In this document: one piece after another, positions 51,588 to 59,774 of the stretch | How the letters are laid out: each line of letters opens with the position of its first letter | How positions within the stretch are numbered: position 1 is the stretch's first letter | Notes under the pieces: model-generated | Told to the model about the DNA's origin: nothing | What the model saw: the letters and a program-made list of their open reading frames with translations, nothing else | Database searches by the model: none | Origin: DATLFA01 sp039934635 | GTDB lineage: Bacteria; Actinomycetota; Acidimicrobiia; Acidimicrobiales; WLNW01 | Assembly (NCBI GenBank): GCA_039934635.1 | Contig: JBDTLT010000002.1 | Span: 1-64,000 of the forward strand | DNA: 64,000 nucleotides | Direction: 5' to 3' | Position numbers and translations under genes: made by a program

Positions 51588-52525
51588 CAGTGCACCCCGG
51601 TGGGGGCGCGGTCGGGATCGAGCAACTCGAGGAATGCATCTTCGAGCGATCGGCGCCGCCGTTCGAGGCGCTTGATGCCCGCGCCGGCAGTGGCGACCAC
51701 ATCGCGAATCGTGTCGAGTTGCGCATCGTCGACGACCTCGACGATGAGCCGCGTGCCATCACGACTGATCGACAAACCGGCGCGTTCGAGGCCGCCCATC
51801 ACGGCGTCGACATCACCCACGACGTCGACGAGATAGGCGTCGCGGTCGGATTGCAGTTCGCTGAGTGGCGCGTTGGCGACCACGACGCCACCGCCGATGA
51901 TCACGACCGCGTCGCATACCCGCTCGACTTCTTCCAGCAAGTGCGAGGACAACAAGACATCGATGTTGAACTCGAGCGCGCACCGGCGGATGAGCTCGAG
52001 CATCTGGTCACGTTGCATCGGGTCGAGCCCATCGGTGGGCTCGTCGAGCAGCACCAATTGCGGATCATGGGCGATGGCTTGGGCCAACTTGACGCGTTGC
52101 TTCTGCCCCGTCGACATGGTGCCGATCGGCCGGAAGCGCTCCTCGCCGAGGCCGACGGCATAGAGCGCATCGCTGGCGCGGTTGGTGGCATCGCGACGAG
52201 GCAGGCCGTGGAGCTCGGCGATGTGGCGGACCAGATCGAACGCCTGTACGTCTGCCGGCAACACGTGATGTTCGGGCGAGTAACCGAGGCGCTCGCGCAC
52301 GTGCGCTCCCGCGCTCATCGGATCGAGACCGAAGACCTCGAGGGTTCCCTGGTCGGGTCGGTGGAGGCCGAGGATCATGCCGAGCAGTGTGGTCTTGCCC
52401 GCGCCGTTGGCGCCGAGCAGGCCAGTGACCCCGTGCCGCACGACGAACGTCGCCCCATCGAGCGCGGTGGTCGAACCCCACTTCTTGACGACACCCTGGC
52501 CACTGATGATGGTGTCGGGACTCAT
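51587..52525 (-). CDS. ABC transporter ATPase, first system
   Basis: Protein of 312 residues with Walker A GANGAGKT, signature MSTGQKQRV, Walker B LVLLDEPTDGLDP and switch His in SSHLLEE, plus a C-terminal regulatory extension of about 90 residues. A minus-strand TACGAT lies 9 nt before its ATG (52535-52540) and may be the operon's -10. Its upstream DNA holds a copy of the dispersed motif and then a decayed transporter gene. Confidence 0.93.
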   Translation of the reverse strand: MSPDTIISGQGVVKKWGSTTALDGATFVVRHGVTGLLGANGAGKTTLLGMILGLHRPDQGTLEVFGLDPMSAGAHVRERLGYSPEHHVLPADVQAFDLVRHIAELHGLPRRDATNRASDALYAVGLGEERFRPIGTMSTGQKQRVKLAQAIAHDPQLVLLDEPTDGLDPMQRDQMLELIRRCALEFNIDVLLSSHLLEEVERVCDAVVIIGGGVVVANAPLSELQSDRDAYLVDVVGDVDAVMGGLERAGLSISRDGTRLIVEVVDDAQLDTIRDVVATAGAGIKRLERRRRSLEDAFLELLDPDRAPTGVH

Positions 52526-52577
52526 GCGCTGACGATCGTACGGCCCTCGCAGCGTGTCGCGAGGGCAGAGAGGGTGA

Positions 52578-52606
52578 CTCCGCTCGAACGGTCGCTCGGG
52601 CCGGAG
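52578..52606 (+). repeat. Dispersed CCGCTC/CGCTCGGG motif, copy 3
   Basis: CTCCGCTCGAACGGTCGCTC followed by GGGCCGGAG lies upstream of the ABC operon. Outer CTCCG/CGGAG ends are inverted repeats. It shares both half-motifs with copies 1 and 2. Confidence 0.4.
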
Positions 52607-52611
52607 GGTTT

Positions 52612-53054
52612 TCAGGTGGTGGCGAGGACCGGCTGGTGGTCGCGGGGCCGGTCGGCGTCGATGCGTTGTGTACGCCCCAGGCCATCAGGGCCACGCCGAT
52701 CTGGTGGCCGGCGAAGACCCAGCCGTACGCGACGGCGGCGCGGTCGCGTGAGCAGACCCGCGGCGGTCGTCTCGTCGATTTGGTGATCGCGGGCGGCCGA
52801 GATGAAATGGGTTTGGATCAACCCGTTGGTCGACAAGCCGCAGATGAAGCTGCCGAACAACAACCAGAACGCGCCGCTCGTGGGCGTGCGCCGTCATCTG
52901 CGTCGTGCCGACTGCACCGAGGGAGATCGTGAGCAGTGCCCGCCACCACCTGGCGCAGGCCGTCGCGGGCCTGGAGGGCCGCCGCGAACGGACCTATCAG
53001 GCCGAAGGCAACGCCGAAGACGACCCAGGCGTAGTGACGGCGGCCGGTTCTCAC
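52612..53054 (-). pseudogene. Decayed MFS transporter gene
   Basis: Minus-strand pieces in different frames match MFS parts in the right order. From GTG 53054, TGRRHYAWVVFGVAFGLIG is a typical first helix. Then LLTISLGAVGTTQMT (about 52930-52885) and SFICGLSTNGLIQTHF followed by DHQIDETTAAGLL (about 52850-52755) are middle helices, and AVAYGWVFAGHQIGVALMAWG (about 52735-52665) is a late helix. Only about 440 bp remain of an expected 1.2 kb, so there are internal deletions as well as frameshifts. Not functional. Confidence 0.75.
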
Positions 53055-53102
53055 GGGCCGCGATCCTATGGATTCGTTGACGGGATCGATCCGGTTTTCG
53101 AA

Positions 53103-53108
53103 TAGCCT
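53103..53108 (+). promoter_or_regulatory. -10 element of ilvD, leaderless type
   Basis: TAGCCT ends 7 nt before ATG 53116; no ribosome site lies between. Confidence 0.5.
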
Positions 53109-53115
53109 CCGGCCC

Positions 53116-54801
53116 ATGGGTGAGGCAAACGTCAAGATCCGTTCGAACGATGTGACCGAAGGGTTCCGCAAGGCACCGGCTCGCGCGATGTTGCGGGCCA
53201 TCGGCATGACCGACGACGACTGGGACAAGCCCCAGGTCGCCGTGGCGTCGTCGTGGAACGAGGTGACGCCCTGCAATCTCCCACTCGCCCGGTTGGCCAA
53301 GCGCTCCAAAGAGGGCGTGCGGGCGGCCGGAGGGTTCCCGATCGAGTTCACCACTATCGCAGTGAGCGATGGCATTTCGATGGGCCACGAGGGGATGCGC
53401 GGTTCGTTGGTGTCGCGCGAGATCATCGCCGACTCCATCGAGTGCGTGATGCACGCCGAGCGATTCGACGCGATGGTCACCAATGCCGGTTGTGACAAGT
53501 CGCTACCGGGCATGTTGATGGCCGCGGCGCGACTCAATCTGCCCGCGGTGTTCCTCTACGGCGGGTCGATCCTCCCCGGCAATCACAACGGCCAGGTGCT
53601 CGACATCGTGTCGGTGTTCGAAGCAGTCGGCGCGTGTGCCGCCGGTACCATCACCGAAGAGCAGTTGGGTCAGATCGAGCGCAAGGCGTGCCCGAGCGAA
53701 GGCTCGTGTGCCGGCATGTTCACCGCCAACACGATGGCGGCAGTGGCCGAAGCGTTGGGCATGTCGTTGCCCGGCAGCGCGTCGCCGCCCGCGCCCGATC
53801 GTCGCCGAGATGACTTCGCATACGACAGTGGCCGGGCGGTGGTGCACTTGCTCGAGCGCAACATCCGGCCGCGTCAGATCCTGACGAAGGCCGCGTTCGA
53901 AAACGCGATCGCGGTGGTCAACGCACTCGGTGGCTCGACGAATGCAGTACTACATCTCCTCGCGATCGCGCACGAGGCGCAGGTCGATCTCGATCTCGAC
54001 GATTTCAACCGCGTCGCGGCGCGTGTGCCCCACATCGCCGACATGAAGCCGGGCGGCAAGTTCCATATGATCGATCTCGATCGCGTGGGTGGCGTGCCGA
54101 TGGTGCTCAAGCACCTGCTCGACGCCGGTCTCCTGCACGGTGACTGCATGACGGTCACGGGCAAGACGATGGCCGAAAATCTCGCCGAGATCGATCCGCC
54201 GGCACCCGACGGCATCGTCGTGTATCCCGTCAGCCAGCCCATCGATGTCGAGGGCGGCCTCAACGTGCTCACGGGCTCACTGGCGCCCAAGGGTGCAGTG
54301 GTCAAGGTGGCGGGCCTCTCGCACGACCAGCGCGTGTTCGAGGGCCCGGCACGTGTGTTCGAAGGCGAAGACAGCGCGATGGACGCCATCCTGGCGGGGT
54401 CGATCGAACCGGGCACGGTCATCGTCATCCGCTACGAAGGCCCCAAGGGGGGGCCCGGCATGCGCGAGATGTTGGCGGTCACCGGCGCGCTCAAGGGCGT
54501 GGGTCGCGGCCACGATTGTGCGCTCATCACCGACGGTCGTTTCAGTGGCGGCACTTGGGGTTTCTGCATCGGCCACGTGGCGCCCGAAGCGGTCGACGGT
54601 GGTCCGATCGCCTTCGTCGCAGACGGCGACCTCATTCGCGTCGACGTGCCCAACCTGCGACTCGATCTCGTCGTCGACGACGCGACGATCGCGCAACGCA
54701 AGGCCGACTGGAAGCTGCCCGAGCCGCGCTATACGTCGGGCTTCCTCGCCAAATATGCCAAGTTGGCGCAGGGCGCCGAAAAGGGTGCGATCACCCTGTG
54801 A
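53116..54801 (+). CDS. ilvD: Dihydroxy-acid dehydratase
   Basis: Protein of 561 residues catalysing the third step of valine, isoleucine and pantothenate precursor synthesis. Cluster-ligand cysteines are in TPCNLPLA, NAGCDKSLPG and SEGSCAGMFTANTM. The C-terminal TDGRFSGGTWGFCIGHV motif is present. The pattern and length match [2Fe-2S]/[4Fe-4S] IlvD enzymes. ATG 53116 is chosen by -10 spacing and because family similarity begins there. Its 3' end overlaps the convergent NadD-like gene by 11 bp. Confidence 0.95.
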   Translation: MGEANVKIRSNDVTEGFRKAPARAMLRAIGMTDDDWDKPQVAVASSWNEVTPCNLPLARLAKRSKEGVRAAGGFPIEFTTIAVSDGISMGHEGMRGSLVSREIIADSIECVMHAERFDAMVTNAGCDKSLPGMLMAAARLNLPAVFLYGGSILPGNHNGQVLDIVSVFEAVGACAAGTITEEQLGQIERKACPSEGSCAGMFTANTMAAVAEALGMSLPGSASPPAPDRRRDDFAYDSGRAVVHLLERNIRPRQILTKAAFENAIAVVNALGGSTNAVLHLLAIAHEAQVDLDLDDFNRVAARVPHIADMKPGGKFHMIDLDRVGGVPMVLKHLLDAGLLHGDCMTVTGKTMAENLAEIDPPAPDGIVVYPVSQPIDVEGGLNVLTGSLAPKGAVVKVAGLSHDQRVFEGPARVFEGEDSAMDAILAGSIEPGTVIVIRYEGPKGGPGMREMLAVTGALKGVGRGHDCALITDGRFSGGTWGFCIGHVAPEAVDGGPIAFVADGDLIRVDVPNLRLDLVVDDATIAQRKADWKLPEPRYTSGFLAKYAKLAQGAEKGAITL

Positions 54802-55384
54802 TGCCGCGTTCGGCGCCGCCGTCGCGTAACCATTCTTCATAGCGATCAGGGTCGGACCACGCACCGGTGCGGCGGTCGAACGCGCGGGCCGCGGACGCCA
54901 TCCATTGGGTGCTGCCGGCGCGAGCTTCGCTCGACGACACGAGGACATGCGCGGCGTCGACGATCAACGAGTGCTCGGGTGGCACCGTGAATGGTGGTCG
55001 CGGCGCGATCGCGAGCGCCGGTAGCGCGGCGAGCGCGGCGTCACGCGCATCGGGATCGTCGCCGTAGTACGCGGCGTCGTTCACTTGAGCCCACTTGTCG
55101 GCCCCCATCACCAGCACGTCGTAGCCGCACGCGATATCGACCAACAATCGGGCATCGGTGATGTCGACGTCGAGCCAGCGGTGACGAGCGGCCTCGGCGC
55201 GCAGCACCTCGACGCGGTGTTCGAACAATGGCCGATCGATGTGTTCCTTGTTGATCGGGGAGCGCGACAACACGAGCACGATCCGATCCAGTGACCGTTG
55301 CTCTCGGGCCGCGGTGGCGATGGCGATGTGCGCAATGGTCGGGGGGTTGAACGACCCCGGATACACGCCCACGCGCTCGGCCAC
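54791..55384 (-). CDS. NadD-like nucleotidyltransferase
   Basis: Protein of 197 residues with the cytidylyltransferase-type motif GSFNPPTIAHI near the N-terminus and a matching Rossmann fold (LVMGADKWAQ). NadD makes deamido-NAD from nicotinate mononucleotide, but the ISSTxIR motif is replaced by VSSSEARAG and the protein is short at the C-terminus. It may be a divergent NadD or use another substrate; the true nadD is usually beside rsfS and obgE. GTG 55384 lies 6 nt after a -10 hexamer. Confidence 0.78.
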   Translation of the reverse strand: MAERVGVYPGSFNPPTIAHIAIATAAREQRSLDRIVLVLSRSPINKEHIDRPLFEHRVEVLRAEAARHRWLDVDITDARLLVDIACGYDVLVMGADKWAQVNDAAYYGDDPDARDAALAALPALAIAPRPPFTVPPEHSLIVDAAHVLVSSSEARAGSTQWMASAARAFDRRTGAWSDPDRYEEWLRDGGAERGITG

Positions 55385-55390
55385 GCGGAC

Positions 55391-55400
55391 AGGCTACGTT
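55391..55400. promoter_or_regulatory. Overlapping divergent -10 elements (NadD-like -, F420-type +)
   Basis: Minus-strand TAGCCT (55391-55396) ends 6 nt before GTG 55384; plus-strand TACGTT (55395-55400) ends 8 nt before ATG 55409. The two hexamers share two base pairs, so the genes should compete for polymerase. Confidence 0.45.
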
Positions 55401-55408
55401 CATCTTCC

Positions 55409-55939
55409 ATGACAGTGGAGAATTCCAGTGCGAGCGCATCTGCGATCGAGTTCTCGTCGCGGGGCAACACTCGCTGGATCGTGGTGCGGGGTCCGCTCGG
55501 TCGCGCCTTCGACCGCTGGCTGGTGCGCCTGACGGGGTTTTCGGTGATCACGTGGCAGTACTCCAAGGCCGGTGGCAACCCCTATCAACCGACGCTCCTG
55601 CTCACGACCATCGGGCGCAAATCGGGTCAATTGCGCCCGCGCGCGCTGCCGTATTACCCCGACGAAGGCGGCCGTATGGTCGTCATCGGCTCGAATGGTG
55701 GCGGTCCTCGCGACCCCGACTGGGTGGGCAACGTGCGGGCCAATTCGGCGGCGTGGGTCTGTGTTCGCCGCAAGCGCCACGCCGTGCGCGCGCACGTTGC
55801 TGCGGGGGCGGAACGCCAACGCATCTTCGATCAGATCACCGCGACACGCGACTCGCTATCGCGCTACCAACAAAGGGCTTCGACGTTCGGTCGCGAGGTT
55901 CCGTTGGTGGTACTGGAACCGATCGAAGAAGTGCGTTAG
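55409..55939 (+). CDS. Nitroreductase/deazaflavin (F420)-dependent oxidoreductase, DDN family
   Basis: Protein of 176 residues with the DDN split-barrel pattern: LLLTTIGRKSGQLRPRALPYY, then MVVIGSNGGGPRDPDWVGNVRAN (the GRKSG and DPxWxxN elements bind F420 phosphates/ring in homologues). It should use reduced F420 on an unknown acceptor. F420 genes are not in this window. It converges on the P450 gene with stops overlapping by 4 bp. Confidence 0.87.
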   Translation: MTVENSSASASAIEFSSRGNTRWIVVRGPLGRAFDRWLVRLTGFSVITWQYSKAGGNPYQPTLLLTTIGRKSGQLRPRALPYYPDEGGRMVVIGSNGGGPRDPDWVGNVRANSAAWVCVRRKRHAVRAHVAAGAERQRIFDQITATRDSLSRYQQRASTFGREVPLVVLEPIEEVR

Positions 55940-57183
55940 CTGACGGGCGCGGGGTTCTTCTTCGCGCCAGGCGTGTACTTGACCGGCAGGTGCTTGACGC
56001 CGCCGATGAAGTTGGAGCGCAACATCGAAGGCTCGGCCGTCATCGTCATGTCGGGGATGCGTTCGAGAATCTCGCGGAAGATCAGTTGCAGTTCCATACG
56101 GGCCAAGTTGGCGCCGAGGCAGAAGTGCGCGCCGCCGCCACCGAACGCGATGTGCTCGTTGGGCGACCGCGTGATGTCGAACGTGAACGGATCGTCGAAA
56201 ACCTCTTCGTCGCGATTGGCCGAGGTGTGCCAGATGACGACCTTGTCGCCCTGTTTGAACTCCTGGCCGCGGAACTCGGTGTCGGCGAGGGCAGTGCGCC
56301 GGAAGTGGTACACCGGAGTGGCCCAGCGCAAGATTTCTTCGATCGCGGTGTCGAGCGACGCGTCGAGATTGTTGCTCAGCTCTTTGTATTGCTCGGGGTT
56401 CTCCATCAGCGCCCACATGCCCCACGCGGTGGTGTTGCGGGTGGTCTCGTTGCCCGCCACCGTGAGCAGCATCATGAACATGTCGAATTCGATCTCGGAG
56501 AGCCGGTCGCCCTCGACCTCGGCGTTGATGAGCTTGGTCACGATGTCGTCACGCGGATCGGTCTTGCGCTTCTTGGCCAACTCGTTGACGTACATGTAGA
56601 GCTCCATCGACGCATTCATGCCGTCGTCGCCCTTCGCGTACTCGGGGTCGTCGACACCGATCATGCGGTTGGACCAGTCGAAGAGGAGCTTGCGGTCTTC
56701 TTGCGGCACGCCCATGATCTCGGCGATCGCCTGCAGCGGCAGCTCGCTCGCGAGGTCTTCGACGAAGTCGCACGAACCGCGCTCGATGATGTTGTCGACG
56801 ATGAGGATGGCGCGGTGCTCGAGGTACTTCTCGAGCAAACCGATCATGCGGGGAGTGAACCCCTTGTTGACCAACAGCCGGTAGCGGGTGTGCTTGGGCG
56901 GGTCCATGTACAGCATCATCAGACCGCGCGGATCGACGCCGCCCTGCTCGCCGAATTCGCCCGGGTCGAGGATGCTCACGCCGCCCGCCTCGGACGAATA
57001 GGTCGCGGTGTCGCGGTTGATGGCGATCAGGTCGCCATGGCGAACGACGTTCCAGAAGCCCTTGCCACCGGGAAGGTCGTGCCACGACACGGGGTCCTCG
57101 GCCCGCAGCCGCTTGAACATCTCGTGGTGCTGGAGCTTTTGGAAACGGTCGAGATCGAGCAGGTCGATGCCGGGCAGTGCCAT
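55936..57183 (-). CDS. Cytochrome P450
   Basis: Protein of 415 residues. The I-helix oxygen motif AGNETTRN, the ExxR motif EEILR and heme-binding Cys355 in FGGGGAHFCLGANLA are intact. The early region YMDPPKHTRYRLLVNKGFTPR resembles CYP125/CYP142-type steroid hydroxylases, which is suggestive only. ATG 57183 has GGAGG upstream; a minus-strand TAGACT at 57213-57218 may be the -10 of a leadered transcript. Redox partners are not adjacent. Confidence 0.94.
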   Translation of the reverse strand: MALPGIDLLDLDRFQKLQHHEMFKRLRAEDPVSWHDLPGGKGFWNVVRHGDLIAINRDTATYSSEAGGVSILDPGEFGEQGGVDPRGLMMLYMDPPKHTRYRLLVNKGFTPRMIGLLEKYLEHRAILIVDNIIERGSCDFVEDLASELPLQAIAEIMGVPQEDRKLLFDWSNRMIGVDDPEYAKGDDGMNASMELYMYVNELAKKRKTDPRDDIVTKLINAEVEGDRLSEIEFDMFMMLLTVAGNETTRNTTAWGMWALMENPEQYKELSNNLDASLDTAIEEILRWATPVYHFRRTALADTEFRGQEFKQGDKVVIWHTSANRDEEVFDDPFTFDITRSPNEHIAFGGGGAHFCLGANLARMELQLIFREILERIPDMTMTAEPSMLRSNFIGGVKHLPVKYTPGAKKNPAPVS

Positions 57184-57273
57184 GAGAGCCTCCGGGGGCC
57201 GGTCAAACTTCGAGTCTAGGGCCCGGGTGCCCCACGGCACACCCGCGTGGGTTGGGTGCGCCATAGTTGGCGC

Positions 57274-58314
57274 ATGGAATTTCGCACGCTGGGGCGCTCG
57301 GGCGTGCAGGTCGGTGCCCTGGGGCTCGGCACGATGATGTTCGGGCGGGGCGGCAACCGCGACGCCGACGAGTGCGTGCGCATGGTGCACCGGTCGATCG
57401 ACGCCGGTGTCAATCTGTTCGACACCGCCGACGGCTATGGGCTCGGCGACAGCGAAGCGATACTGGGCCGAGCGGTCGCCGATCGGCGGGACCAGGCCAT
57501 CGTGGCGACGAAGTGCTTCTTCCCTCACGGGCGGGACCCCAACCGCCGCGGGGGCTCGCGGCGTTGGATCGTGCAGGCGTGCGACGAATCGCTGCGCCGG
57601 TTCGGCCTCGATCACATCGATCTCTATCAACTGCACCGTCTCGATCCGGCCACCGATCGAGAAGAGTCACTCGGCGCGCTCACCGACCTCGTGCGCGCCG
57701 GCAAGGTGCGCATGGTGGGTACGTCAGCGGCGAGCGCTCCCGAGATCGTCGAGTTGATGTGGGCGGCCGAGCGCGCCGGCACGGTGCGCCCGGTGAGCGA
57801 ACAGCCGATGTACTCGATCTTCACGCGCAGGATCGAGCGCGCCGTGTTGCCGGCGTGCCAGCGCTACGGCGTCGGGACCATCGTCTATGGCCCGCTCAAC
57901 GGTGGCTGGCTGACCGGCAAGTACACGCGCGATGCACCACCAGACGCGGGGACGCGTGCGGCCCGCGAATTCGTCACGAAGCAGTGGTGGGACTACGAGC
58001 GCGCCGAGATCCAACGCAAGTTCGATCTCGTCGACGAGTTGCACTCGCTGGCACAGCAAGCGGGCATCACGTTGCCGCACCTTGCGCTGGCGTTCACACT
58101 CGCGCACCCTGGCGTGTCAGCCGCGATCATCGGGCCTCGCACCACCGCGCAACTCGATGACCTACTCGCCGGTGCCGAGGTGCGACTCGACGCGGACGTC
58201 CTCGATCGCATCGACGCGCTCGTCGCGCCCGGGACCGATGTCGATCCCGCCAACGAAGTGTCCGTCGACGGCGCGCTGGCCGCTAGCCAACGGCGGCGGC
58301 CGCCGACTCGATGA
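57274..58314 (+). CDS. Aldo/keto reductase
   Basis: Protein of 346 residues with a TIM-barrel AKR pattern. Catalytic residues are Asp and Tyr in FDTADGYG, Lys in VATKCFF and His in LYQLHRLD. The C-terminal NADPH-binding SEQPMYSIF ... YGPLNGGWLTGKY and AIIGPRT segments are typical of the YajO/perakine-reductase branch. Substrate unknown. ATG 57274 lies shortly after a near-match TAGTTG. Its 3' end overlaps the amidohydrolase gene by 32 bp. Confidence 0.92.
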   Translation: MEFRTLGRSGVQVGALGLGTMMFGRGGNRDADECVRMVHRSIDAGVNLFDTADGYGLGDSEAILGRAVADRRDQAIVATKCFFPHGRDPNRRGGSRRWIVQACDESLRRFGLDHIDLYQLHRLDPATDREESLGALTDLVRAGKVRMVGTSAASAPEIVELMWAAERAGTVRPVSEQPMYSIFTRRIERAVLPACQRYGVGTIVYGPLNGGWLTGKYTRDAPPDAGTRAAREFVTKQWWDYERAEIQRKFDLVDELHSLAQQAGITLPHLALAFTLAHPGVSAAIIGPRTTAQLDDLLAGAEVRLDADVLDRIDALVAPGTDVDPANEVSVDGALAASQRRRPPTR

Positions 58315-59707
58315 CGGTGCCGCGGAAGAACTCGGGATCGACACCGTAGAGCTTGACCTGGTTGGTGAATACGAAGTCGCGGAACTGTTCTTCGTCGAGC
58401 AGGCCGTGTTCGACGAGCTCCCACGCTTCTTCGAGCGGTTCGGCGAAATCAGGTACATCCCAGTGCCCGATGTCGCTGCCCATGATCGCCGGCACACGCG
58501 CTCCAAGTGGATTGACGCGAGGATCGAACGCGAGCGCCACGAGTGGATCGTCCGCCTCGCAACCCCAATAGAAGTTGGTGCAGAACTGGTCGCGGATGTC
58601 TTCGACGCTGCGCACACCGCTCCGCGCGTAGTCATCGCGTTCCGCGTCGCGTCCGGTGCCCAACGATGACGCCAGTTCGTCGGGGCCGAAGCGGGCGAGG
58701 TCGCTGCCATACGTGGCGATCAACTCCGCGTAGCGCGCCCGGTCGATGTTGTCGGGATTGAGCCGCGCCATGTTCGGCCCGCCGCGTTTCTTCCACCGCG
58801 CGACGAGATCACCGTAGAGCCGGACGCCCACTGCGACGCCGCCTTCGAGCAGCGCGATCCGCAGATCGGGGAAGCGCTTGGTGACGCCACCGAAGAACAA
58901 CGACCGCGCCAAGAGATCGCCTGATGCGGCGAAGTGGCCGCAGTGGTTGAACATGTAGTTGCTGCTCGATGCCCGATCGGAGAAACCCATCGACGGGGAG
59001 TGACAGGCGAGCGGCACCTTGAGTTCGACGGCTCGCTTCCAGAACGGGTCGTAGTCATGCGGGCTGTCGATGCCGTACGCGTCGATGAAACGGATGCGAT
59101 GGCGTATCTCGGGGGAGGCATCGGCGAATTGTGGAACCGGTCGCGCTACGAAACTTGCGATACAGCCCACCTTCAATCCGAGCTTGCGGATGTGTTCGAG
59201 TTCGGCGATCGCCTCGTCCGGCGTGTGCATGGGGATGAGCCCGGCCACGGTCATGCGGTCCGAATACGGGCGGTACTGCTCGGCGATCCATTCGTTGAAC
59301 CAATGGCACAACCCGCGCCGCGCGGTCTCGTCATCGTTGTGCATCAAGCCGAACGAGACGGTGGGATAGAGCACGGAGAAGTCGATGCCCGCCTCGTCGA
59401 GGCGTTCGTAGTACATCTTCGGGATGGTGACGGTGGCGAAGTAGTCGGTGTCGCCGGGCGGAACCCAGAACGGTGGAGCCGGGTTGCGGGTGAAGTGACG
59501 CTCTTCGGTCGTCTGCTGTCCCCATGGCTTGCCGAAGGCCGACATCGGCGCGCCGGCAAACGGGTTGTAGGCCTCGAGGAGTTCGCCCGCGCCGTGATCG
59601 CGTACGTAGGCATGGAACGGCTGACGGAGATCTACGTAGTGCCCGTCACCGTCGATCACCGGATGTTGCAGCTTCGCTCGCAGTCGCGCTGAGCCCGTCG
59701 TCACCAT
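58283..59707 (-). CDS. Amidohydrolase-family metal-dependent hydrolase (amidohydrolase 2)
   Basis: Protein of 474 residues with the opening VIDGDGHYVD (Asp-x-His metal pair region), a central catalytic stretch PLACHSPSMG and GGVTKRFPDLRIALLEGG, and C-terminal MGSDIGHWDVPD supplying the last Asp. It resembles decarboxylase/hydrolase TIM-barrels (amidohydrolase 2) common in aromatic and lipid catabolism. Start ATG 59707 follows TTGGAGG. Its substrate is unknown. Confidence 0.88.
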   Translation of the reverse strand: MVTTGSARLRAKLQHPVIDGDGHYVDLRQPFHAYVRDHGAGELLEAYNPFAGAPMSAFGKPWGQQTTEERHFTRNPAPPFWVPPGDTDYFATVTIPKMYYERLDEAGIDFSVLYPTVSFGLMHNDDETARRGLCHWFNEWIAEQYRPYSDRMTVAGLIPMHTPDEAIAELEHIRKLGLKVGCIASFVARPVPQFADASPEIRHRIRFIDAYGIDSPHDYDPFWKRAVELKVPLACHSPSMGFSDRASSSNYMFNHCGHFAASGDLLARSLFFGGVTKRFPDLRIALLEGGVAVGVRLYGDLVARWKKRGGPNMARLNPDNIDRARYAELIATYGSDLARFGPDELASSLGTGRDAERDDYARSGVRSVEDIRDQFCTNFYWGCEADDPLVALAFDPRVNPLGARVPAIMGSDIGHWDVPDFAEPLEEAWELVEHGLLDEEQFRDFVFTNQVKLYGVDPEFFRGTVIESAAAAVG

Positions 59708-59760
59708 GGCGCCTCCAACCCTCGTGGCGCAAACATTCTCGCGCGGACAGGCGGCACCGG

Positions 59761-59766
59761 TAGCGT
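59761..59766 (+). promoter_or_regulatory. -10 element of argG, leaderless type
   Basis: TAGCGT ends 8 nt before ATG 59775. Confidence 0.4.
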
Positions 59767-59774
59767 GACGCCCC

